Assembly: GCA_023408075.1 (NCBI GenBank)
Contig: JAEYKW010000027.1
Span: 186,001-250,000 of the forward strand
Length of the DNA: 64,000 bases
Reading direction: 5' to 3'
Source of the DNA: Bacillota bacterium
GTDB taxonomy: Bacteria > Bacillota > Clostridia > Christensenellales > SZUA-584
The translations under genes and the position numbers were made by a program. The notes beneath the pieces were generated by a model that made no database searches, was not told where the DNA came from, and worked only from the letters and a program-made list of their open reading frames with translations. This document shows positions 43,262 through 52,300 of this stretch, in pieces (positions within the stretch are counted from its first letter, which is position 1; each line of letters starts with the position of its first letter).

Positions 43262-43969
43262 ATGATCAAAAGAATCGCTTTTTGCGCGGCTGTGCTGATC
43301 GTGTTTTTCGCGGCTGCGGGCGGCAGCTTAAAGGGCAGGCTGCTGCCTTTCATCACCATGCCGCCAAGGCAAGTGTCGGTGACTGAAATTCTCCAGAACA
43401 AAGGCGTGGGGAACATTGTGTTTGATATACAGTTTCCTCAAATATCTGGCTTTGGCGACCGAGCGTTTGAAAACAGACTTAATGCGAAAATATTTGCGCA
43501 GGCGGAGTATGCCATAGCGGATGCGCTTTATCAGGCGAAGGACAATAAAGATTGGGTGTTTGTGCTGCGCGTGAGCGATGAGGTAAAAAGCAACTGCGGC
43601 ATATTGTCCCTGCGCGTGACGGATGACATTGACAACGGCGGCACGGGCTTTCCGCATACCGTCTACTATAATGCGGATATACAAAAAAGCCGTCCGCTGA
43701 CGCTCGATGACCTGTTTGTGGCTACGGATTACCGCACCGTGATCGACAGCCTGATTCGCAAGATCGTCAGAAACGATGCGCATTACGTCCCGGACGCGTT
43801 CACGGGCGTTTCGGAAAGCACAGCGTTCTTCATATCGGGCGGGCAGCTGCATATCGTGTTTGCCAAGTACGAGATCGCCTCCGGGCTGACGGGAGAACCG
43901 GATTTTGCGATACCGACGCTGCTGATACGCAAATGGCTGAAGCCTGAATACGCGCCGCTGTTCTGGTAG
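43262..43969 (+). CDS. Secreted DUF3298-type protein
   Basis: 235 residues. A hydrophobic N-terminal segment (about 4-21) acts as signal or anchor. The body has the DUF4163/DUF3298 layout: IVFDIQFPQISGFGD near the start, GGTGFPHTVYYNADIQKSRPLTLDDLF in the middle (the conserved GG...P...YN...L.L.DLF signature), and a final FVIPTLLI-like strand (FAIPTLLIRKWL). Extracytoplasmic; function unknown, related to anti-sigma RsiV-type domains. GAGGAT at 43253 precedes the ATG. Confidence 0.82.
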   Translation: MIKRIAFCAAVLIVFFAAAGGSLKGRLLPFITMPPRQVSVTEILQNKGVGNIVFDIQFPQISGFGDRAFENRLNAKIFAQAEYAIADALYQAKDNKDWVFVLRVSDEVKSNCGILSLRVTDDIDNGGTGFPHTVYYNADIQKSRPLTLDDLFVATDYRTVIDSLIRKIVRNDAHYVPDAFTGVSESTAFFISGGQLHIVFAKYEIASGLTGEPDFAIPTLLIRKWLKPEYAPLFW

Positions 43970-44049
43970 CACGCAGCGGACGCTGATCTCCGGTATGACG
44001 AATGCAGAGGGCTTTAATAAAAAATGCTCATCTGAATGGACTGTATTAG

Positions 44050-44173
44050 TGTCTGACTATAAGTGCCCAGGGGAGCGATGACTGGAAACCGGTCACTCCG
44101 TCAGACATTAAAAATTTCTGTCTGACACTTCTCTCAATAGTGTTCCGAAGTGAGGGTTTGAGAGATTTTTTTT
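44050..44173 (+). ncRNA. Structured element with mutually exclusive stems
   Basis: TGTCTGAC (44050-44057), GTCAGACA (44100-44107) and TGTCTGAC (44119-44126) allow the middle segment to pair with either neighbour. Between the first two lies a hairpin TGACTGG/CCGGTCA. The stems are followed by CTCTCAA...TTTGAGAG and eight T (44131-44173), a terminator. It lies 3' of the DUF3298 gene and no plus-strand gene follows. It may be a small RNA, a 3' UTR structure or a mobile repeat. Confidence 0.45.
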
Positions 44174-44227
44174 ACGGTCAAAGAAAGGCGGCTCACTGAG
44201 CGCCCCGGGTGCTGACAAAGTAACAAA

Positions 44228-44321
44228 TGTCATTTTGAGTGAGCGATAGCGAGTCGAAAAATCCCATGTTTAAAGCATTTTAACAGGGGATGCTCACGTC
44301 GCTCCGCTCCTCAGCATGACA
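44228..44321. repeat. Interspersed hairpin repeat, copy B
   Basis: A 94-bp imperfect inverted repeat that begins TGTCATTTTGAG and ends CTCAGCATGACA, with a centre containing ATCCCATGTTTAAAGC. It is preceded by GACAAAGTAACAAATGTC, which recurs at 48776-48793. Related copies lie at 8605-8736 and 48930-48990. Nearby GGCGGCTCA-G-TGAGCCGCC (44348-44366) is another perfect hairpin. Confidence 0.7.
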
Positions 44322-44381
44322 AACAAGGGGTTTTTCATCAGTCTGCGGCGGCTCAGTGAGCCGCCCAACAGTGCGTTTTAA

Positions 44382-45494
44382 TTATGTCAGGTTTTCTTCA
44401 TTGAGCACGGCGAGGTCTCCTAAAAACTTGCCGTCCTTGCGAATCACTTCGCCGTCGAAGCTGATTTCGCCGCCGCCGTAATCGGGCCGCTGTATCAGCA
44501 CAAGGTCCCAGTGGACCGCACTTTCATTGCCGTTGTCGGCATCCTCATAGCACGAGCCGGGCGTCAAATGAATCGAACCCGCGATCTTTTCGTCGAACAG
44601 CGTATCGCACATCGGGTGCAGTATATACGGATTGACGCCGAACGAGAATTCTCCGAGGTAACGCGCGCCCTCGTCGGTGTCGAGTATTTTATTGATGCGC
44701 TCGGTGTTGTTGGCCTTCGCGTCAATGATCTTGCCGTTTTTAAACTCAAAAGAGATGTTCTCGAACTTGAACCCTTGCGAGAACGACGGCGTGTTGTACG
44801 TAATGCGCCCGTTGGCGCTGTCTCTAACCGGCGCGGTGTATATCTCGCCGTCCGGGATGTTCATATGGCCGCTGCACTTCTTTGAGGGAATGCCCTTCAC
44901 GGAGAAGGTCAGGTCGGTGCCCGGCCCGGTTAAATGCACCTCATCCACGCTCTTAAGCCGCTCCGCCATCGTGTCCATCGCCCTGTCCATTTTGGAGTAG
45001 TCAAGATTGCAGACCTTGAAATAGAAATCCTCAAATTGCTCGGTGCTCATGCCTGCGAGCTGCGCCATTGAGCCGTTCGGGTAACGCAGCACCACCCATT
45101 TCGTCTTTTTCACGCGCAGTTCATGATGCACGCGCTTCGAATAGATGGAACGGTAAAGGTTCAGCTTTTCCTCATCCACATCCGAGAGCTCCGATGTGTT
45201 GAGCGAGCCGCGGAACGCGACGTACGCCTCCATGTCCTGCATCAGCGCCGCGTCATAGCGCGTCATCTCCTCAACCTGCTCCTTGGTGGCATCGAGCAGC
45301 AGCGCGCGCTGTATGCGCTGATTGCGTATCCAGCTGTACGGCACACCGCCCGCATCATATACCTCTTTGATGAGCTGCGCCGAGAGCTCCTCGGGGCAGT
45401 CGAAATTTTCTATCAATACGCGCTCGCCCTTTTTTATCAGCATGGAATAGTTCACAAGTGTATGGCAAAGCTGCTTTAGTCTCGGATCGATCAT
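44382..45494 (-). CDS. M29-family aminopeptidase
   Basis: 370-residue cytoplasmic metallo-aminopeptidase (AmpS/PepS/aminopeptidase T family). Expected metal ligands are visible: Glu in NIPDGEIYTAP, Glu in YLGEFSFG, His in MCDTLF region (LHPMCDTLFDE), and the HWDLV motif (AVHWDLVLI). Length agrees with the family. It overlaps the upstream glycosyltransferase gene by four bases. Confidence 0.9.
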   Translation of the reverse strand: MIDPRLKQLCHTLVNYSMLIKKGERVLIENFDCPEELSAQLIKEVYDAGGVPYSWIRNQRIQRALLLDATKEQVEEMTRYDAALMQDMEAYVAFRGSLNTSELSDVDEEKLNLYRSIYSKRVHHELRVKKTKWVVLRYPNGSMAQLAGMSTEQFEDFYFKVCNLDYSKMDRAMDTMAERLKSVDEVHLTGPGTDLTFSVKGIPSKKCSGHMNIPDGEIYTAPVRDSANGRITYNTPSFSQGFKFENISFEFKNGKIIDAKANNTERINKILDTDEGARYLGEFSFGVNPYILHPMCDTLFDEKIAGSIHLTPGSCYEDADNGNESAVHWDLVLIQRPDYGGGEISFDGEVIRKDGKFLGDLAVLNEENLT

Positions 45495-46414
45495 GATTCC
45501 TCCAAATTAATTTGTTCGTCAATAATATATATCGGCCGTGCTTTGGCTTCGTCGTATATTCTGCCCAAATACAGCCCGAAAATCCCGAAGACGATAAACA
45601 GGCACGAAATAAGGCCGAACAGCAGCGAAAAAATGATGTGCAGATACGGCCACGCGCCGGTGCAGTAAAGCACAACGGACAGCACGAGATAAACAAAGGC
45701 CGCAAACGACAATATGATGCCGAATACGAGCGGAAACTTGAGCGGCTTGTTCGAAAACGAGGTAATGCCGTCGCCTGCCAGCTTCATCATCTTTTTCAGA
45801 GAATATTTTGTTTCGCCGGCGGCACGTTCGTCACGCACATAATCGATCGGTACGGCTTTAAAGCCCGACCACGCCGCCATGCCCCGAAGGAACCGGTTGC
45901 GCTCCGGCATGCTCTTAAGCGTATCGCAGACTTTTTTGTCAATCAGCCGAAAATCGCCCGTGTTTGTGGGGATATACTGGCCGCCCAGGGTTTTGAGCAC
46001 GCGGTAGTAAGCCCACGCTGTGAGTTTTTTAAATACCGTCTCGCCTTTGCGTTTGACGCGGCGGCCATAAACGATGTCCGCGCCGTCCTTCCACATCCTG
46101 ATCATGTCGGGAATTAATTCAGGCGGGTCCTGCAGGTCGCAGTCGATAATCACGACCGCCTGCCCGGCCGCTTTGGCCATACCGGCGGTAACGGCCTCCT
46201 GATGCCCGAAGTTGCGCGAAAAGCTTAAAACCTTGACGCATTTGTCCTCCGTCGCAATCTGCCGCAATTGCTTTAACGTATCGTCACGGGAACCGTCGTT
46301 GACGAAGATCAGCTCGTAATCGCCAAGGGTATCCATCACCTTTTTAAGCCGCTCATAAGAGAGGTGCAGCACGGCCTCTTCGTTGTAGGCCGGTATTACG
46401 ACAGAGTATTTCAT
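45491..46414 (-). CDS. GT2 polyprenyl-phosphate glycosyltransferase
   Basis: 307 residues, GtrB/ArnC/DPM1-like. The GT-A domain starts KYSVVIPAYNEEAVL, has the metal-binding DCDLQDPPELIP and FVNDGSRDDT, and ends in two transmembrane helices (about 230-255 and 265-290). Such enzymes load glucose or another sugar on undecaprenyl phosphate for cell-wall decoration. The chain ends IDEQINLEES. It is cotranslated with the M29 peptidase, a pairing with no obvious functional logic. Confidence 0.9.
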   Translation of the reverse strand: MKYSVVIPAYNEEAVLHLSYERLKKVMDTLGDYELIFVNDGSRDDTLKQLRQIATEDKCVKVLSFSRNFGHQEAVTAGMAKAAGQAVVIIDCDLQDPPELIPDMIRMWKDGADIVYGRRVKRKGETVFKKLTAWAYYRVLKTLGGQYIPTNTGDFRLIDKKVCDTLKSMPERNRFLRGMAAWSGFKAVPIDYVRDERAAGETKYSLKKMMKLAGDGITSFSNKPLKFPLVFGIILSFAAFVYLVLSVVLYCTGAWPYLHIIFSLLFGLISCLFIVFGIFGLYLGRIYDEAKARPIYIIDEQINLEES

Positions 46415-46589
46415 TTGTTTCGCCTCCAGTTTCGACTACGATTATATAACACCGTGGGAAATAATACAAAAGAAAAGCGGCGCGAAATATGTAAAAAATT
46501 GATGACAAAAGCAGGCCGCCCTATTGCCCGCGGGCGAAGCTGCTGATAGAATAGATGGTATATAAAACCAAAGCGAAAGGGAAAAGCCT

Positions 46590-48344
46590 ATGCTGGCAAT
46601 CATTGCAGTTTTTGATACGGCAGGCTTTAAAGACACCTACCGGCTAAGCGGTACGGCGCTTGCGCATGCCTTAAACATCTGCCCGGATATCAAACAAAAA
46701 CTTGAAAGCGTAAAGACGGTGATCGCCTATCAGGCGGGCCGCGACGGTGAGAAAAGCAAGGCGCTTACCATGCCGCTTACCAGCTTTTCGCTCGAAAAAG
46801 ACAGCTTGATCATGCATTTGGGGACGGCGAAAAAGCTCGGGGTCAAAAGCGCGTCTGTCGGCGGAGAGGTGTACCGCATGACGGCCCGGCAGGAAAAATG
46901 GCTCAATGACAAGGGGCATGCGCCGCTGCTTTACTTAATGCCAAGGCAAAGCTTTGATTTGCTTTGCAAGAAGCTGAAGCGTGACGAACAGGCGCAGGCA
47001 TTGATGGACAGCGGCGATTACAAGGGCGTTTGCATGCTCTATGCGCCGTTGAGCAAAGCCAAAGCCGATGCCGGTGTGTGGGACAACCCGGATGCGCTTT
47101 ACATTCTCGGGCTTGCGTGCAGCAAGCTGGCCGTGACGTTGCTGATCAAAGCGGGCGAGACGAAAAAGCTCAAGGAAGCGGCGCAGTATCGAAACTATTG
47201 CAGCGCGTTTTTGCAGCGCGGTGCGGAAATAGAGCCGGATAACGCGCGCTGTGCGACGGCGCTTGGCTACCGGTATTACTCCAATGTGCACGAGCTCATG
47301 CGTCAGGGCGAGCGGCGCGATCAGGACCTCGGCGAGCAGATTGACAGCGCGAACGAGTGGCTGAGCCGTGCGCTCGAAATCTATCCGCAAAGCATCCGCA
47401 ACAACTACCGCAAGGGCAAGCTCATCATTGAGAAGCAGGCGCCGTACCTGCTTTTCGGGCAGCGCGCATTCGGTGCGCGCGAGGCTGAGCTGCTGCGCGA
47501 AATACGCGAGGTGGGTGAGGAGCATCTCGCAACGGCGATCGCGCTCTATGAAGCGCTCGATAACGAGGAGGAAAAGCAAAAGAACCGCCGCGAATACGCC
47601 AAGGCACTGTTTGTGCTCGGCGGGTATTACCTTGACGATGCGTACCTGCCTGTGCACGATTATTACCTTCGGATCATCGCGGGTGTGAAGGAGCCGTGCA
47701 AGCTCCAGACGATTTCCAAGCTCGATCTGCAAAGCGCGGCGGAGCTGCTCGAAAAGTGCTGCGCTGCCGAGACCGATCTGCCGCTTGAGAAAACAGACGC
47801 AAAAACGCTGGCTGCGCTGCAAAAGGCGTGGACGCGCGCACCGTCCGAAAAGCTTTACAGGCTCGGCTGTGCGTACAGCGGCATGGCTTTTGTCGCAGCA
47901 GCTTTGGGCGAAGACGCAAAGCCGCATGCGCTTAAGGCGATTAAGTATCTTGAAGCGGCCAAGCGCGTGACTGACAGCTATGCGGACAGGAAGCACAACA
48001 CTTGGCATATCAGCGAGAAGATCGCGTGGACGCACATCTATATGGGGCAGTATCAGCGGGCGGCCGGGCTGCTGCAAAGAGCGAAGCTTAGCTACATTGT
48101 CAACACATATTGCATCGCGTTGATGCTGATTGGTACGCCCGACGCCTGGGAAAAAGCGCGGCTCGCGCTGCAGGGTGCCGCGCGGGACAAGCGCAATCTC
48201 GCAGCAGGGCTGTCGTTACTGCTTTATGCTTTTGCATGCAAAAAAACAGGCAATCCGCCGCCGGCCATGCCCAAAACACTGTCGGTGAAAAATACGCGGC
48301 TCTCGGCGCTTTTGGGGCTGGAGACAAAGGTTAATAAAGTGTAA
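46590..48344 (+). CDS. TPR-like repeat protein, unknown function
   Basis: 584 residues, no signal peptide or membrane segment. Residues 1-130 form an alpha/beta domain (MLAIIAVFDTAGFKDTY). The rest is helical with TPR-like units such as AQALMDSGDYKGVCMLYAPL, ALYILGLACSKLA, RCATALGYRYYSNVHELM, KLYRLGCAYSGMAFVAAAL and AWTHIYMGQYQRAAGLLQRA. It has no motif for an enzyme that I recognise. Divergent from the glycosyltransferase gene. Confidence 0.75.
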   Translation: MLAIIAVFDTAGFKDTYRLSGTALAHALNICPDIKQKLESVKTVIAYQAGRDGEKSKALTMPLTSFSLEKDSLIMHLGTAKKLGVKSASVGGEVYRMTARQEKWLNDKGHAPLLYLMPRQSFDLLCKKLKRDEQAQALMDSGDYKGVCMLYAPLSKAKADAGVWDNPDALYILGLACSKLAVTLLIKAGETKKLKEAAQYRNYCSAFLQRGAEIEPDNARCATALGYRYYSNVHELMRQGERRDQDLGEQIDSANEWLSRALEIYPQSIRNNYRKGKLIIEKQAPYLLFGQRAFGAREAELLREIREVGEEHLATAIALYEALDNEEEKQKNRREYAKALFVLGGYYLDDAYLPVHDYYLRIIAGVKEPCKLQTISKLDLQSAAELLEKCCAAETDLPLEKTDAKTLAALQKAWTRAPSEKLYRLGCAYSGMAFVAAALGEDAKPHALKAIKYLEAAKRVTDSYADRKHNTWHISEKIAWTHIYMGQYQRAAGLLQRAKLSYIVNTYCIALMLIGTPDAWEKARLALQGAARDKRNLAAGLSLLLYAFACKKTGNPPPAMPKTLSVKNTRLSALLGLETKVNKV

Positions 48345-48360
48345 ATAGCCGTCTGCATTA

Positions 48361-48389
48361 TTGACGAAATGCAACAGGTGTGTTATATT
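48361..48389 (+). promoter_or_regulatory. Promoter of the 77-residue protein gene
   Basis: TTGACG (48361-48366), a 17-base spacer, TATATT (48384-48389). Confidence 0.75.
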
Positions 48390-48393
48390 CTAG

Positions 48394-48414
48394 TTGATAC
48401 AAAAGATGTATCAG
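48394..48414. promoter_or_regulatory. TGATACA palindrome at the transcription start
   Basis: TTGATACA-AAAGA-TGTATCAG lies immediately downstream of the -10 box, where a bound repressor would block initiation. Its half-site equals that of the operator at 40793-40819, with the arms in the opposite order. Confidence 0.55.
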
Positions 48415-48435
48415 TAATAAAAAAGGAGGCAAAGA

Positions 48436-48669
48436 ATGAAGATTAAAAACATCAACGAGCCTCAGAAGTTTTTCGAAGTGCTCAAGAATTGCAAAGGCAA
48501 AATTGAGCTCGTAACATCTGAAGGCGACAGGCTGAACCTTAAATCCACACTCTGCCAGTACATAATGCTGACGCAGATGTTTTCGGAAGCCAAGATCGAC
48601 GAACTTGAGCTGCTGGTTTCGGAGCCTGAAGATTTGAACCTCCTGCTTAACTATCTTGTGAGAGGATAG
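48436..48669 (+). CDS. Conserved-looking small protein, 77 residues
   Basis: Soluble 77-residue protein starting MKIKNINEPQKFFEVLKNC, with GDRLNLKSTLCQYIMLTQMF in the centre and an acidic C-terminal part. The pattern feels like a small protein seen in other Clostridia, but I cannot name a function. It has a consensus-like promoter, an operator-like palindrome, an AAAGGAGG ribosome binding site and its own terminator, so it is a genuine independent gene. Confidence 0.8.
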   Translation: MKIKNINEPQKFFEVLKNCKGKIELVTSEGDRLNLKSTLCQYIMLTQMFSEAKIDELELLVSEPEDLNLLLNYLVRG

Positions 48670-48688
48670 TCTCAAATCTTACAACAAG

Positions 48689-48711
48689 AGCCGCTGTATG
48701 GCGGCTTTTTT
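48689..48711 (+). terminator. Terminator after the 77-residue protein gene
   Basis: AGCCGC-TGTATG-GCGGCT followed by six T, 20 bases after the stop codon. Confidence 0.88.
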
Positions 48712-48769
48712 AATGCAAAAAACAAGCTGTGATAAAACAGAAAGCCTTCTCCTTTAAGGAGAAGATCAG

Positions 48770-48990
48770 GCGATTGACAAAGTAACAAATGTCTTTGCTA
48801 TGGAAAGAAACTTTTTCGGTTCGAAATCATCATGCGATTATGTACCACAGTGAACGAAAAGTTACGGTTACGGTCATTCTTTCCACTTCGTAGTGAACGA
48901 AGCATCGCGAAGTGAAGAACCTGTTGATATCCCATGTTCAAAGCGTTATGCCATGGGATGTTTCGACGCTTCGCTCCTCAACATGACAGA
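48770..48990. repeat. Interspersed hairpin repeat, copy C
   Basis: Contains GACAAAGTAACAAATGTC (48776-48793) as in copy B, ATCCCATGTTCAAAGCGTT (48931-48949) and an end GCTCCTCAACATGACAGA. The inner part also has CTTCGTAGTGAACGAAG-type short hairpins. Noncoding. A further ATCCCATGTTCAAA fragment lies at 49067-49080. Confidence 0.65.
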
Positions 48991-49119
48991 TTGAAAAAGC
49001 CTTCTCCTTTGAGGAGAAGGTGGCGCGAAGCGCCGGATGAGGTGTCAAGCAAAAGGGTTTACTGAAATCCCATGTTCAAATTGCAGCAGGTGTTTCTTCG
49101 TTCTCACCTGATATAGACT

Positions 49120-49207
49120 TCTCTCCTTCAGTCGGCTTTGCCGACAGCTCCCTCGTCAGAGGGAGCCTTAAGCTTGGGCGGCCACCAATAGGTGACTGAG
49201 GGAGAGA
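49120..49207. repeat. MITE-like element, 88 bp
   Basis: Terminal inverted repeats of 14 bp, TCTCTCCTTCAGTC and GACTGAGGGAGAGA, with one mismatch, enclose two internal hairpins (GTCGGCTTTGCCGAC and CTCCCTCGTCAGAGGGAG). Elements with this look are scattered in many Clostridia genomes. No transposase is in the window. The related GAGGAGAAGG...CCTTCTCC hairpins at about 48750 and 49000 belong to the same repeat-rich gap (48712-49370). Confidence 0.65.
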
Positions 49208-49370
49208 CAATGACTTATACCGTGCAGTGAGTGCCATCTTTCAATCCATTCCTCGGAGTCGCTATCTGAGGAAGGCATATAAAAGGCTTATTGCAAAGAA
49301 ATGAAACAGGGGCGGCAGTCCCATTTTTCGAACAGCGGTTGATATAACATGACAGCAAAGGAGGCGGGGT

Positions 49371-52300
49371 ATGGGCGTTACAGTGGTCACAGGGCGCGCA
49401 GGCAGCGGCAAGAGCCGGTATTTGATGGCGCGTATCAAAGAGCTGATTGAAGACCCCTTTAATAAGGTCATCGTGATCGTGCCGGGCGCGCTCACGTTCG
49501 AGACGGAAAAAAGCATCATGCAGTCTTGCGGCGTGGACGGCATACTCGGGCTCGAGGTGCTCAGCATACAGCGACTTTGCTACCGCATACTCGATTGCGC
49601 GGGGCACTTTGAATTCATGACGCACGCCGAAAAAGCGGTCTACTGCCGCCGCGCGCTTGACGCACTGGATAATCCGTTCAGCGGCGTGTCGCGGCTGCCC
49701 GATTTTGATACGTGCGTCGCCGATTTGATTACCCGCCTCAAAAGCCACTGCCAGACGCCGCAGACAATCCGCGGCGCGGCTGTCAGCACGGGCGATGCGG
49801 CGCTTGCCAAAAAGCTGGGCGACATCGCGGATGTCTATGAAAAATTCAATGAACTCAGCGCGGGACGGCTCGACAGCGCGGACATGTACGCGCAGGCTGC
49901 CGAATATGCGGACAAGGCCGCGTTTCTGCAGGGCACGCATATCGTGATCGACGGGCTCGACAGCGCCTCGCCTGCGGTGATGCGGCTGCTCGAAAGCGTG
50001 ATGGCGCTCGCGGTTGATACGGTGGCGGCGTTTCGCGGTGCGGGCGGCGGCAGCGACGGTGAAATATTCGAATCGGAGCGGCGCGATATGCAGCGGTTTA
50101 TCCGCGCGGCTCAAAACAGCGGACAAGCTGTGGAGGTTGTCGATCCCCGGATGCAGGGACGTCATGCCGCGGACGCGCTTACGTTCCTTGAAGCCAATCT
50201 GTACAGCTACCCGTACCGGCCGTATGAAAACGAGCCGGAGGGCATCGGCATCGTGGAGGCGCAGACGCTCGAACAGGAGGTTAAAGCGCTCGCGGCGGGC
50301 ATACTCGCCGAGGTGCAGCACGGCAGGCGATTCCGGGACATCGCCGTGGCCGGGGGCAGCCTTGGCGCATATCTGCCTGTGATCAAGTCTGTGTTCGCGC
50401 AGTGCGGCATTCCCGTGTTTATCGACGAGCGGCGAAAGCTGGCCGATAACGCGTTTTTTGATTTTCTGTATAAGTCGCTGACGGCTGCGTCGGGGGAGCT
50501 GACCGCGGTCACAGGCTATGTGTACAGCATATTTTCACCGCTCAGCGAAGACGAGCGCAATATGCTGTTCCGTTACGCACAGCGCTACGCCTATATGGGC
50601 TGGCACTACATGAATCCGTTCTGGCGCGGCGACGACGCGGCGGAGGCGGAGCGCTTGCGCTTTGCCGTGATGAAGCCGCTCAAGCGGCTGATGGATGTGG
50701 TGAAGCAGAGCGGCGCAGCGGGCTCTGTGGAGGCTGTAAAGCAGTTTCTTGCGGATACCAAAGCGGCGGAACGGCTTTCGGACTTTTGTGATACCATCGA
50801 CAGTGCGCAGACGCGCGGCGAGTGCGCTTATTTCCGGCAGGTACTTGAGAAGAGCGTTGAGGTGCTTGATGGCATTGCCCGCGTGTACGGTGACGCGCCG
50901 CTTGATGCGCAGACGCTCTGTGCGATGGTGAAGACGGGCTTCGAAGCCGTCAAGATTGCGGTGATTCCGCCCGCTACGGATGAGGTGGGCGTGTTTGATA
51001 TGTCGCTGTCGCGGCTGCCGGGCATCGATGTGTTATTTGCCGTCGGCGTGCACGACGGCGTGCTGCCCGCACGAGACGACGGCCCGGGCATTCTCTCGGC
51101 CGCGGAGCGTGATGCGTTGCTCGCATGCGGGCTTGATACGGGTGTGTACGACCTCAGTGCCGAAAAGCTGAAAATCTATACGGCGCTCGCTAAGCCCAAA
51201 GAAAAGCTTGTGCTGAGCTATAATGTGCAGACGGGTCAGCCATCCGTGCTGATCGACCGCATCAAACGTCTGTACCCAAGGCTTGCGGTTCAAAAGGCGG
51301 GGGACAGCGTGAAGTCGCTGGGCGGCATGGAGGCGGATGTGCTCGGCGCGGTGGCGGATGTGCTGCGCGGCAAAACGCCGGACGAGAGCTTGCTTAAGGT
51401 CTGCGCGCAATATCTCAACCGGGACGGCTGGATCGAGAACACACAAGGCCTGCTGCTGCGCGACAATGCGGCGGCAAGGCTCCGTAAGGGCAGCGCCGAA
51501 GCGCTATACGGCGGTATACGGTGCAGCGCGACGCGCATTGAAAACTACTACAAATGCCCGTTTAAACACTTTCTCGATCACGGCATCAAGGCGCAGACGC
51601 CGCGCGATTATGTGAACGACCGCATCGACATCGGCACATTCATGCACCTTGCGCTTGATCTGTTTGCACGCGGCCTCATCGAGGCGCAGACGGACATCAA
51701 AACGCTGAGCGAGGAACAGACCTCCGAGCGGATGCGACAGGCTGTCAGCAAGGCAATGACAGATCACGATAACGGCAAACTGCTCGAGGACGAACGCTTC
51801 TCGATGCAGGCGTCGATCGTAACGCGCGAACTCATCGACACGGCGCTGCGTATACGCTCGCATTTCATAGGCAGTGAGGCGTCGCTGCTGGCCTGCGAGC
51901 AGACATTCTCGTTTGATGTGGTAACGGCGTTCGGCAGCGTGCAGATTACGGGCAAGATCGACCGCATCGATACGGCGGCCGGGTATTACCGCGTGGTGGA
52001 TTATAAATCGTCTGCGGTTAAATTCTCGTTGAACGATTTTTCGATGGGGCTCTCACTGCAGCTGCCCGTCTATATAGAGGCGGCACGCCGGATGCTTCAT
52101 GAGAGCGGCATGCAGCCTGCGGGCGGGTATTACATGCGCATCGGAGAAAAATACAGCGACAGCGCGGAGGATGCGGCCAAGGAAGCACGCATGTCGGGCC
52201 TGACGCTTTGGGACGCGGATGTGCAAAAAGCGTTTTCAACGACGCTGCCGAGCGGCAGCCTCGCGGCGGTGGATCAGGCGCTCACGAGTTCGGGCAGCCT

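Noticed and set aside
44050..44380. CRISPR array or integration hotspot
   Set aside because: Repeats are inverted, few and unevenly spaced; no unique spacers and no cas genes.
46935..48077. 380-codon minus-strand open frame
   Set aside because: Lies entirely opposite the TPR-like gene; arginine/leucine-rich shadow caused by GC-rich codon use.
49215..50321. 368-codon minus-strand open frame
   Set aside because: Mostly antisense to addB; composition typical of a shadow frame and no start signal.
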